Shown here: in pieces, positions 35,247 to 42,810 of the stretch
How the letters are laid out: every line of letters starts with the position of its first letter
Position numbering within the stretch: the first letter of the stretch is position 1
Source of the DNA: Caulobacter sp. Root1455
GTDB lineage: Bacteria > Pseudomonadota > Alphaproteobacteria > Caulobacterales > Caulobacteraceae
Assembly (NCBI RefSeq): GCF_001426905.1
Contig: NZ_LMFQ01000009.1
Span: forward strand, 105-64,104
Reading direction: 5' to 3'
Length of the DNA: 64,000 bases
Program-made: the position numbers and the translations under genes
The notes under the pieces: generated by a model
Told to the model about the DNA's origin: nothing
Seen by the model: the letters and a program-made list of their open reading frames with translations, nothing else
Database searches by the model: none

Positions 35247-37214
35247 ATGAGTAAGCGTGGTGAGAACCGGGTCGCGACGGCCGCCCTGTTGTGCGCGACG
35301 GCGCTGTCGTCCGTGGGCGGATCAGCCCTCTGCGCGCCAAAACCCCGTCAAATGGAAGCCCTCGACCGCGGCCTGGTCGCCGTGCCCGCCGTCGACGGCG
35401 GCGTACTGGTCAGCTGGCGGCTGCTGGGCGACGATCCGGCCAAGACCGCCTTCAATCTCTATCGTGACGGGACAAAGCTGAACGCCGCGCCCCTGGCCGG
35501 CCCCACGGACTTCGTCGACAAGACCGGCGATCCGACCGCGGCCTACACGGTCCGCGCCGTGATCGGCGGCAAGGAGGCCCCCGCCGGCAAGCCCGCCAAG
35601 GTCTGGGCCGACGGCTATCTGAGCCTGCCGCTCCAGCCGCCCGCCGACGGCGTCACGCCCAGCGGCGAGGCCTATTCCTACACCGCCAACGACGCCAGCG
35701 TCGGCGACCTGGACGGCGACGGCCGCTACGAGATCGTCCTCAAGTGGGACCCGACCAATTCCAAGGACAACGCCTTCGGCGGCTATACAGGCGACGTCTA
35801 CATCGACGCCTATACGCTGGACGGCCGACGCCTGTGGCGCATCGACCTGGGCCGCAACATCCGGGCCGGCGCGCACTACACCCAGTTCCAGGTCTATGAC
35901 CTGGACGGCGACGGCAGGGCCGAGCTGGCCATGCGCACGGGCGACGGCACGGTCGACGGGACCGGCAAGGTGCTGGGCGACGCCAACGCCGACTGGCGCG
36001 AGACGGGCGGCGAGCGGCCCCAGGCCGACCGGACCGGCGCCACGGTCCTGCCCGACGGAACGAAGGTGGCCAGGGTGCAGGGCCGCATCCTCAAGGGTCC
36101 CGAATACTTGACCGTGTTCGAGGGCCTGACCGGCAAGGCCCTGGCCAGCGCGCCCTACAGCCCGCCGCGGGACCCGCGCACCGACGCGCCGACGATCGAG
36201 CAGATGACCCAGATCTGGGGCGACGGCTACGCCAATCGGTCCGACCGCTTCCTGGCCGGCACGGCCTATCTGGACGGCGAGCGGCCCAGCCTGATCTTCG
36301 CCCGCGGCTACTATGGCCGCACCACTTTGGCGGCCTGGGATTTCCGAGGCGGCAAGCTGACCCAGCGCTGGCTGTTCGACAGCAGCGTCCCCGGCAACGA
36401 GACATTCGGCGGCCAGGGCAACCACCAGCTCAGTGTCGCCGACGTCGACGGCGATGGTCGCGACGAGATCGTCTACGGCTCGATGATCGTGGACGACACC
36501 GGCAAGGGTCTGTGGAGCGCCCAGCTGTTCCACGGCGACGCCATGCACGTGTCCGATCTGGATCCCACGCATCCGGGCCTCGAGAAGTTCGGCGTGCACG
36601 AGAGCCCCGGCAAGAACGGCGGGATCGGCGCGGCCATGCTCGACGCCCGCACCGGCAAGGTGCTGTGGAGCACGCCGACCGACAGGGACACCGGCCGGGG
36701 TCTGGCCGCCGACATCGACCCCCGCTTCCCCGGCGCCGAGGCCTGGGGGACCAACAGCGACCTGCTCTACACCGCCCAAGGCAAGCCGATCGAAGGGGTC
36801 AAGCATCCGCGCCAGACCAACTTCGCGATCTGGTGGGACGGCGACGACCTGCGCGAGCTGCTGGACAAGAACCAGATCAGCAAGTGGGACTGGAAGACCG
36901 GCGAGACCAAGCCCCTGCTGACGGCCGAGGGCATGACCTCCAACAACGGCACCAAGTCGACCCCGGTCCTGTCGGCCGACATCCTGGGCGACTGGCGCGA
37001 GGAGGTGATCTGGCGGGCCGAGGACAACCGCTCGCTGCGGATCTACGCCACGCCCTACGTCACGCAGAGACGATTAGTGAGCCTGATGCACGATCCGCAG
37101 TATCGGGTGTCGATCGCCTGGCAGAACACCGCCTACAACCAGCCGCCGCACACCAGCTTCTACCTGGGCGAAGGCATGAAGGCTCCGCCCCGCCCCGACA
37201 TCCGGACCAAGTGA
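35247..37214 (+). CDS. Rhamnogalacturonan lyase, PL11 family
   Basis: 655 residues. A signal peptide (ATAALLCATALSSVGGSALC) leads into RQMEALDRGLVAVPAVDGGV, the conserved PL11 start, and a fibronectin-like strand set. The eight-bladed propeller has calcium-binding repeats DLDGDGRYEIVLKWDPTNSK, DLDGDGRAELAMRTGDG and DVDGDGRDEIVYGSM. The C-terminal GDWREEVIWR and HDPQYRVSIAWQNTAYNQPP segments are diagnostic. PL11 enzymes cut the Rha-GalA backbone by beta-elimination. It is divergent from the receptor and 8 bases upstream of the PL22 gene. Confidence 0.96.
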   Translation: MSKRGENRVATAALLCATALSSVGGSALCAPKPRQMEALDRGLVAVPAVDGGVLVSWRLLGDDPAKTAFNLYRDGTKLNAAPLAGPTDFVDKTGDPTAAYTVRAVIGGKEAPAGKPAKVWADGYLSLPLQPPADGVTPSGEAYSYTANDASVGDLDGDGRYEIVLKWDPTNSKDNAFGGYTGDVYIDAYTLDGRRLWRIDLGRNIRAGAHYTQFQVYDLDGDGRAELAMRTGDGTVDGTGKVLGDANADWRETGGERPQADRTGATVLPDGTKVARVQGRILKGPEYLTVFEGLTGKALASAPYSPPRDPRTDAPTIEQMTQIWGDGYANRSDRFLAGTAYLDGERPSLIFARGYYGRTTLAAWDFRGGKLTQRWLFDSSVPGNETFGGQGNHQLSVADVDGDGRDEIVYGSMIVDDTGKGLWSAQLFHGDAMHVSDLDPTHPGLEKFGVHESPGKNGGIGAAMLDARTGKVLWSTPTDRDTGRGLAADIDPRFPGAEAWGTNSDLLYTAQGKPIEGVKHPRQTNFAIWWDGDDLRELLDKNQISKWDWKTGETKPLLTAEGMTSNNGTKSTPVLSADILGDWREEVIWRAEDNRSLRIYATPYVTQRRLVSLMHDPQYRVSIAWQNTAYNQPPHTSFYLGEGMKAPPRPDIRTK

Positions 37215-37222
37215 GGCCGTCG

Positions 37223-38578
37223 ATGAAAGCTCCCCTCCTCTCCGCCCTGGCCCCCTCCTTGATGGCGCTGGCCCTGATGGTGATGGCGCCGTCCGTCCGC
37301 GCCCAGGACGCGGTGACCCAGCCGAAGCCCGGCGCGGTCGAGCCGCCGCGCGAATGGATCGACAAGGACACCGGCCACCGCGTGATCCGCCTGTCGGACA
37401 AGCCGGGCAGCGGCAGCCTCTATTTCAACTTCAACGGCTACACGCCCGACGGAACGACCCTGGTCATCAGCACGCCGGACGGCGTCTCGGGCGTGGACCT
37501 GAAGACCCACGCCCTGCGGCCGCTGGTCGACGGCAAGGTCCGGCTGCTGTTCGTCGGCCGTAAGACCGGCCAGGTCTACTACCAGCGCATGGCCGAGGAC
37601 GGCTCGGGCGTGGTCGAGGCGGTCGATCCGAAAACCAGGACGGTCCGCCCGATCGCCAAGCTGCCCCGCGGCGTGGGCATACAGACGATCAACGCCGACG
37701 AGACCCTGCTGGCCGGCGTGGCCAACCGCACCGACGTGGCGATCCCGCCCAACCTGGCCGACGCCCTGCCCCGCAATCCCGACGACGTGAAGGGCGCGGA
37801 CGGTCGCGAGCTCTCCTATGCCGAGGGCCGCGAGGTGCAGTTGAACGCCCGCCTGGACAGCCGCATCCCGATGGAGATCTTCACGATCAACACGGCCACC
37901 GGCGAGCGCAAGGTGGTGCACCAGGCGACCGACTGGCTGAACCACCTGCAGTTCTCGCCCACCGACCCGCACCTGCTGATGTTCTGCCACGAGGGTCCCT
38001 GGCACAAGGTCGACCGCCTGTGGCTGACGCGCACCGACAAGCCCGCCAATGGGCCCGGCGCCGCGCCGGTCAAGATCCACACCCGGACCCTGAACATGGA
38101 GATCGCCGGGCATGAGTGGTTCAGCGCCGACGGCAAGACCGTCTGGTACGACCTGCAGACCCCGCGCGGCGAGGACTTCTGGGTGGCCGGCTACGAGATC
38201 GCCACCGGCAAGCGCACCTGGCTGCACCTGGAGCGCAACGCCTGGTCGGTGCACTTCAACACCTCGCCGGACGGCAAGCTGTTCGCCGGCGACGGTGGCG
38301 ACAGCGAGATGGTCGCCCACGCGCCGGACGGCAAGTGGCTGTACCTGATGCGCCCGCGCACCATCCCGGACGTCGCCGGCATCCATGCCCCCGGCTCCGA
38401 GGCGCTGATCCAGCCGGGCGTGCTGGACACCGAGCGGCTGGTGAACATGCAGGGCCACGATTACCGGCTGGAGCCGAACATCAACTTCACGCCGGACGGC
38501 AAGTGGATCGTGTTCCGCTCCAACATGCACGGGGCCAACCACGTGTATGCGGTGGAGGTGGCGAAGGCGAAGCAATAG
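37223..38578 (+). CDS. Oligogalacturonate lyase, PL22, with signal peptide
   Basis: 451 residues, seven-bladed propeller. Conserved active-site segments are DWLNHLQFSPTDPHLLMFCH followed by EGPW, the IAGHEWFSADGKTVWYDLQ block and NINFTPDGKWIVFRSNMHG. Mn-binding His and Gln residues lie in these. It converts short unsaturated oligogalacturonides to 5-keto-4-deoxyuronate. The N-terminus SLMALALMVMAPSVRAQDA is a clear signal peptide, unlike the cytoplasmic PL22 enzymes of enterobacteria. It forms an operon with PL11. Confidence 0.92.
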   Translation: MKAPLLSALAPSLMALALMVMAPSVRAQDAVTQPKPGAVEPPREWIDKDTGHRVIRLSDKPGSGSLYFNFNGYTPDGTTLVISTPDGVSGVDLKTHALRPLVDGKVRLLFVGRKTGQVYYQRMAEDGSGVVEAVDPKTRTVRPIAKLPRGVGIQTINADETLLAGVANRTDVAIPPNLADALPRNPDDVKGADGRELSYAEGREVQLNARLDSRIPMEIFTINTATGERKVVHQATDWLNHLQFSPTDPHLLMFCHEGPWHKVDRLWLTRTDKPANGPGAAPVKIHTRTLNMEIAGHEWFSADGKTVWYDLQTPRGEDFWVAGYEIATGKRTWLHLERNAWSVHFNTSPDGKLFAGDGGDSEMVAHAPDGKWLYLMRPRTIPDVAGIHAPGSEALIQPGVLDTERLVNMQGHDYRLEPNINFTPDGKWIVFRSNMHGANHVYAVEVAKAKQ

Positions 38579-38609
38579 GCCCTCCCCCTGTGGGGGGAGG
38601 AACTGGCGA

Positions 38610-39536
38610 CTACCGCCCCTTCAGCCGCCCCGCGACGAAGGCGTCCACGGCGTCGGTATAGGCGCCCGGCAGGCCCAGGGCGCGGTTGATGTCGGCGTGG
38701 GTCAGGGCCTGGGGCAGGACGGGCATGTCGCGTCCGGCCGCCCGGGCCTTGGCCTGGAACCGCCGCGCGTCGTCGCATGGATCATCCGGCCGCTCGGTCG
38801 AGCAGACCAGCATCATCGGCACGGCCCTGGGAGTCCACTGGTCCATCGGCGAGGCCTTGGCCCAGTACCCGGGATCGGCGCCGAACGCCCGGTCGTAGAA
38901 GCCGAGGTGACGGCCGGCCATGGTCGACGAGACCTGCATGGCCGCCGAGTCCAGCACCACCGTCCCCGCCCACGGCCGACCGACCATGTCGGGACGGGAC
39001 GACACCAGCGCCGCCAGGTGCGCGCCGGCCGAGTGCCCCATCAGGATGACCTTCCGCGGATCGCCGCCCCAGTTCTCGGCCTGGCCTTGCGCCCACCGCA
39101 CCGCCTTGGCGACGTCTTCGGCCTGCTCGTAGGCCATGGCGTCGGGCAACATCCGATAGTTCACGCTGACCACGATCCAGCCCTGGGTCAGCCAGTGCTT
39201 GAGCTTGTTTTCGACCGAGCCGGTATTGGCCTTGTCGCCGATCATCCAGGCCCCTCCGTGCACCATGATCAGGATCGGCGCGTCGCGGGCGCCCGGCGGG
39301 ATGTAGACGTCCAGCCGCTGGGGCCCGTCGGTTCCGTAGGCCTCGGTCTGCCTGCGCGCGCCGGGCAGGACGGCCTGCAGGTCGATCGGACGCTCTTCCT
39401 CGGCCTTCTTCTCCCGCAGGCGCTGGCGCAGCGGCCCTCGCGCGCCCGGTCCCAGCTGGGCGGCCTCGACCGCGCTGGCCCCGCTCAGAGCCGCGACCGC
39501 CAGGACGATCAGCAGAGCGCTTCGGCGTGACGTCAT
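38610..39536 (-). CDS. Secreted alpha/beta hydrolase, carboxylesterase type
   Basis: 308 residues with signal peptide (ALLIVLAVAALSGASAVEA). The motifs LIMVHGGAWMIGDKANTGS and VILMGHSAGAHLAALVSS place it in the HSL/BD-FAE group, with the catalytic His near LTHADINRALG. Position between pectin operons suggests removal of an ester decoration, such as acetyl or feruloyl, which is inference. Its start overlaps the stop of the EF-hand gene. Confidence 0.87.
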   Translation of the reverse strand: MTSRRSALLIVLAVAALSGASAVEAAQLGPGARGPLRQRLREKKAEEERPIDLQAVLPGARRQTEAYGTDGPQRLDVYIPPGARDAPILIMVHGGAWMIGDKANTGSVENKLKHWLTQGWIVVSVNYRMLPDAMAYEQAEDVAKAVRWAQGQAENWGGDPRKVILMGHSAGAHLAALVSSRPDMVGRPWAGTVVLDSAAMQVSSTMAGRHLGFYDRAFGADPGYWAKASPMDQWTPRAVPMMLVCSTERPDDPCDDARRFQAKARAAGRDMPVLPQALTHADINRALGLPGAYTDAVDAFVAGRLKGR

Positions 39537-39952
39537 TTCAGGCTCTCGAGCTGGTCGCGGACGGCGGCGACCTCGTCGCGCGACAGGCGGCCGTCCTGAT
39601 CGCGGTCGGCGCGATCGAACAATGGGGCCGGTCCATCGACAAACTCGGCGCGAGTCACCCGCCCGTCGCCGTCGCGGTCGGCGTGGGTGATCACGGTCTT
39701 CAGGGCCTGGGCCTTGGGACGGTTGGACCTTGCCAGGCGGGGGAACTCCGACAGCGTCACCACGCCGTCGTCGTTGCGGTCGAGGCGTTGGAACTGGGCC
39801 GCGCGCGAGGCCCTGAACTCGTCGCGGGTGACGTAGCCGTCGTGGTCGGCGTCGGCCTTGTCGAGCGCCGCGCCGGGTGTGCGTGAGGCGGCGTCGGCGC
39901 TGGAAGCGGCCATGGCGGCCAGGCAGACGATGGAAAGGGTCAGGATCTTCAT
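39533..39952 (-). CDS. Periplasmic EF-hand protein (four motifs)
   Basis: 139 residues with signal peptide (KILTLSIVCLAAMAASSADA). Four EF-hand loops follow: DADHDGYVTRDEF, DRNDDGVVTLSEF, DRDGDGRVTRAEF and DRDQDGRLSRDEV. It should bind calcium in the periplasm. It is translationally coupled to the esterase gene (ATGA overlap). Calcium is needed by several pectinases and cross-links homogalacturonan, so a calcium buffer or sensor role is conceivable but unproven. Confidence 0.88.
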   Translation of the reverse strand: MKILTLSIVCLAAMAASSADAASRTPGAALDKADADHDGYVTRDEFRASRAAQFQRLDRNDDGVVTLSEFPRLARSNRPKAQALKTVITHADRDGDGRVTRAEFVDGPAPLFDRADRDQDGRLSRDEVAAVRDQLESLK

Positions 39953-40024
39953 TTTCGGACTCCGGAAAGCAGCCCGCCGCGCCGTTTGGGGGAGCTTGGC
40001 GCGGCGGGCCTGGACGCGCTTCGA

Positions 40025-40432
40025 TCAGGGGCGGGTCACCGTCCCGCTGACGGAACGCGTCGAGCCGTCGTAGCCGGTGCGCGAATGGTCGTAGCTGACC
40101 GTGCCGTCGCCGTTGTTGACGACATTGGTGTTGCGGCTGGCCGAGGCGCCGTTGTTGAAGGTGCGGCTGGCCCCGCCGTGATAGGCGCCGTCGCCCCAGC
40201 TGGCCTCGCGGTTGCTGGCGACGCCGCGTCCGGCGTTGGTCTGGGTCCCGCGCGACACCGAGATCGCGCCGGGCTGGCGGCTAACATCGCGGTTGTGGAC
40301 ATAGCCGTGGCCGCGCGCGCCTTGGACGCTGACGAAACGGCCGTGCTGGCCGGCCTGGGCGGGCGCGGCGATCATGGCGGCCAGCACCGCCAGGGACGAG
40401 AGGCCGGCGGCCAGGATGGAAGTCTTACGCAT
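40025..40432 (-). CDS. Small secreted Gly/Asn/Ser-rich protein (hypothetical)
   Basis: 135 residues from ATG at 40432, with GGAG 8 bases upstream. A signal peptide (SSLAVLAAMIAAPAQAGQHG) is followed by low-complexity sequence such as GVASNREASWGDGAYHGGAS and NTNVVNNGDGTVSYDHSRTG. No family is recognised. It is divergent from the response regulator gene, with about 155 bases between, and could be a target of that system. Confidence 0.7.
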   Translation of the reverse strand: MRKTSILAAGLSSLAVLAAMIAAPAQAGQHGRFVSVQGARGHGYVHNRDVSRQPGAISVSRGTQTNAGRGVASNREASWGDGAYHGGASRTFNNGASASRNTNVVNNGDGTVSYDHSRTGYDGSTRSVSGTVTRP

Positions 40433-40588
40433 GATGGCTCCATGGGAATGGGGTCGGTGTCCCTCGACGTCGCCATCCGACCATCGCCGGGCAATCCCCG
40501 GTTTGCGCGCGTCCGACAAACTGTGTCGAAGTGTAAACGAGCCCGGTCACGTCTTTCGCGGAGCCTGGGCTTCAGGCATTTCCTTGCC

Positions 40589-41308
40589 ATGGCCGACAAC
40601 ACGCTGATCGCGGTGGTGGAAGACGACGCCGAAATCCGGGACCTGACCCTGGGGCTGCTGCGCCGCGAGGGCTATGAGGTCGTGGGCTGCGCCGACGCCG
40701 AGGCCTTCGACCGTCTGGCCGCCCGCCGCCGGGTGGACCTGGTGCTGCTGGACATCATGATGCCGGGCGAGGACGGGTTGTCTGTCTGCCGCCGCCTGCG
40801 GGCGGCCGGCGACGTCGCCATCCTGATGGTCACCGCCAAGGGCGACGACATCGACCGGGTGATCGGCCTGGAGATCGGCGCCGACGACTACCTGCCCAAG
40901 CCCTACAATCCGCGCGAGCTGCTGGCCCGGGTCAAGGCGATCCTGCGCCGCACCCGCGAGATCCATCGCGTGGCCAGCCCGCCGCCGGGCGAGGTGCTGG
41001 GCTTCGCCGGCTGGCGGCTGGACACGGCCAGCCGCGACCTGACCGATCCGGACGGAAAGCCCGTCGTCCTGACCGGCGGCGAGCACGACCTGCTGATGGC
41101 CTTCCTGCGTCATCCCCAGCGGGTGCTCAGCCGCGACCAGCTGCTGGACTGGACCCGGGGCCGCAGCGCCGAGCCGTTCGACCGCGCCGTCGACGTGCTG
41201 CTCAGCCGCCTGCGCCGCAAGCTGGGCGAGGCGTCCGACGGGGCGGCCCTGATCAAGACCGTGCGCGGCGGCGGCTATCTGTTCAGCGCCCCGGCGGAAC
41301 GGCTCTAG
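40589..41308 (+). CDS. OmpR-family two-component response regulator
   Basis: 239 residues. The receiver domain (1-120) has EDDAE, the phosphoacceptor Asp in VLLDIMMPGEDG, Thr in MVTAKGD and Lys in YLPKPYNPRELLARV. The winged-helix domain (~140-235) has LTGGEHDLLMAFLRHPQRVL, RGRSAEPFDRAVDVLLSRLR and IKTVRGGGYLF. It lies 2 bases upstream of the kinase gene and divergent from a secreted protein gene. Relatives of the OmpR/RstA type respond to envelope or metal cues. Confidence 0.95.
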   Translation: MADNTLIAVVEDDAEIRDLTLGLLRREGYEVVGCADAEAFDRLAARRRVDLVLLDIMMPGEDGLSVCRRLRAAGDVAILMVTAKGDDIDRVIGLEIGADDYLPKPYNPRELLARVKAILRRTREIHRVASPPPGEVLGFAGWRLDTASRDLTDPDGKPVVLTGGEHDLLMAFLRHPQRVLSRDQLLDWTRGRSAEPFDRAVDVLLSRLRRKLGEASDGAALIKTVRGGGYLFSAPAERL

Positions 41309-41310
41309 CG

Positions 41311-42657
41311 ATGATGCTGTCCGACAACCTCTCCACGCGCATGACGGCCATCCTGCTGGCCGGCCTGGCGGTGATGCTGGTGATCGGCGCGGCCCTGCTG
41401 GTCTGGCCGCAGGGCCAGGGCGAAGGCGGCGTGCGCTTCTATCAGCTGCCCCGTCCGTCCGAAGCCCTGGCCATCGTCGAGGCGGTCGAAGCCGTTCCGC
41501 CGGCGACCCGGCCCAAGGTGGTGAAGGCGCTGGACACCGGCGTCATCCGCACCACGCTGGAGACCGACTTCCCGCCCCCGCAGCTGCGCGCTCGGGCCGC
41601 CGACGACGGCGACGCCGGCTACGAGGCCTATCGCCAGGCGCTGGGCGGCCGCGACCTGCGGATCGACATCCGGCGCGGCGGCCGATTGCGCGAGGGCGCC
41701 CTGCCCGGCCGCCACGCCCTGCGGCTGTCGGTGCGCCTGGCCGACGGCGAGGTGCTGGTGCTGCGCCGCCGCGCCCCGGAGACCGCCCGCCGGTTCTTCG
41801 GCCGCGTGTCCCTGGCGGGCGCGGCCCTGCTGGTCGTCACCTTGCTGATGCTGGTCCTTGCGGTGCGCCAGACCACCCGGCCGGTCAGCCAGCTGGCCCA
41901 CGAGGTCGCGCGGTTCGGCGACGACCTCGACGCCAAGGCCCTGCCCCTGCGGGGTCCGCGCGAGCTGCGCGAACTGTCCGTGGCCTTCAACACGATGCAG
42001 GGGCGGATCCGGGGGCTCATGGACGAGCGCACGCGGATGCTGGCGGCCATCGCCCACGACCTGCGCACCTATCTGACCCGCCTGACCCTGCGGGCCGAGT
42101 TCATCGCCGACGAGGCCCAGCGCGCCAAGGCCGGGAGCGACCTGGCCGAGATGTCCCAGTTGCTGGACGACACCCTGCTGTTCGCCCGCCAGGACGCGGG
42201 ACGCGGCGACGGGGCGCGGTCGGTCGATGTTCGCCGCGAACTGGAGACCCTGGTCGCCTTGCGCCGGGAGATGGGTCAGCCGGTCGCGTTGGCGCCGGAG
42301 GCGGCCGGCGCGGCCTGGGCCTCGCCGCTGGCCCTGCGGCGCATGGTCGACAACCTGCTCGACAACGCCGCGCGCTATGGCGGCGCGGCGAAGGTCGACG
42401 CCCGCCCCCTGGGCCGCCGCGTCGAGATCATGGTGCTGGACGACGGACCGGGCCTGCCGGCCGAGGTGCTTGAGACCATCACCGCCCCGTTCGAACGCGG
42501 CGAGGCCTCGCGCAACCGCCGCACCGGCGGGGCGGGCCTGGGCCTGTCGATCGTCCAGGCCCTGGCCAAGGGCCAGGGCGGCCGCCTGATCCTGGCCAAC
42601 CGCCCCGAAGGCGGGCTGGCGGCGACGATCGAGCTGCCTTCGGGGCCGCTGTCCTAG
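41311..42657 (+). CDS. Sensor histidine kinase, EnvZ/RstB-like, with Tyr in the H-box
   Basis: 448 residues. Membrane segments are near residues 8-30 (ILLAGLAVMLVIGAALLVW) and 165-190 (VSLAGAALLVVTLLMLVLAV), with a periplasmic sensor between. A HAMP linker (RQTTRPVSQLAHEVARFGDD) follows. The phosphoacceptor is H249 in AAIAHDLRTYLTRLTLR; the Pro usual at residue 254 is Tyr. N-box MVDNLLDNAARYG and G-boxes LDDGPGLP and TGGAGLGLSIVQAL are intact. It pairs with the adjacent regulator. Confidence 0.93.
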   Translation: MMLSDNLSTRMTAILLAGLAVMLVIGAALLVWPQGQGEGGVRFYQLPRPSEALAIVEAVEAVPPATRPKVVKALDTGVIRTTLETDFPPPQLRARAADDGDAGYEAYRQALGGRDLRIDIRRGGRLREGALPGRHALRLSVRLADGEVLVLRRRAPETARRFFGRVSLAGAALLVVTLLMLVLAVRQTTRPVSQLAHEVARFGDDLDAKALPLRGPRELRELSVAFNTMQGRIRGLMDERTRMLAAIAHDLRTYLTRLTLRAEFIADEAQRAKAGSDLAEMSQLLDDTLLFARQDAGRGDGARSVDVRRELETLVALRREMGQPVALAPEAAGAAWASPLALRRMVDNLLDNAARYGGAAKVDARPLGRRVEIMVLDDGPGLPAEVLETITAPFERGEASRNRRTGGAGLGLSIVQALAKGQGGRLILANRPEGGLAATIELPSGPLS

Positions 42658-42687
42658 GGCTTATCGACATTCAGCGTTGGTCCGGAT

Positions 42688-42794
42688 GCGAAAACCTCGT
42701 CCTTCGACAAGCTCAGGATGAGGTTTTCTACCGCTCAGGCCTACACAATGGTCCTCATCCTGAGCTTGTCGAAGGACGAGGACCACGCACGGCG
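42688..42794. repeat. CCTCGTCCTTCGACAAGCTC palindromic repeat, copy 1
   Basis: 29-bp arms at 42695-42723 and 42753-42781 are perfect inverted copies, flanked by GCGAAAA and CCACGCACGGCG. Other copies are at 54727-54831, 59781-59867 and, in part, 61553-61569. It fills the gap between the kinase gene and the convergent GH2 gene and may act as a terminator for both. Confidence 0.9.
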
Positions 42795-42810
42795 TTGAGT
42801 GTCGATCAGC

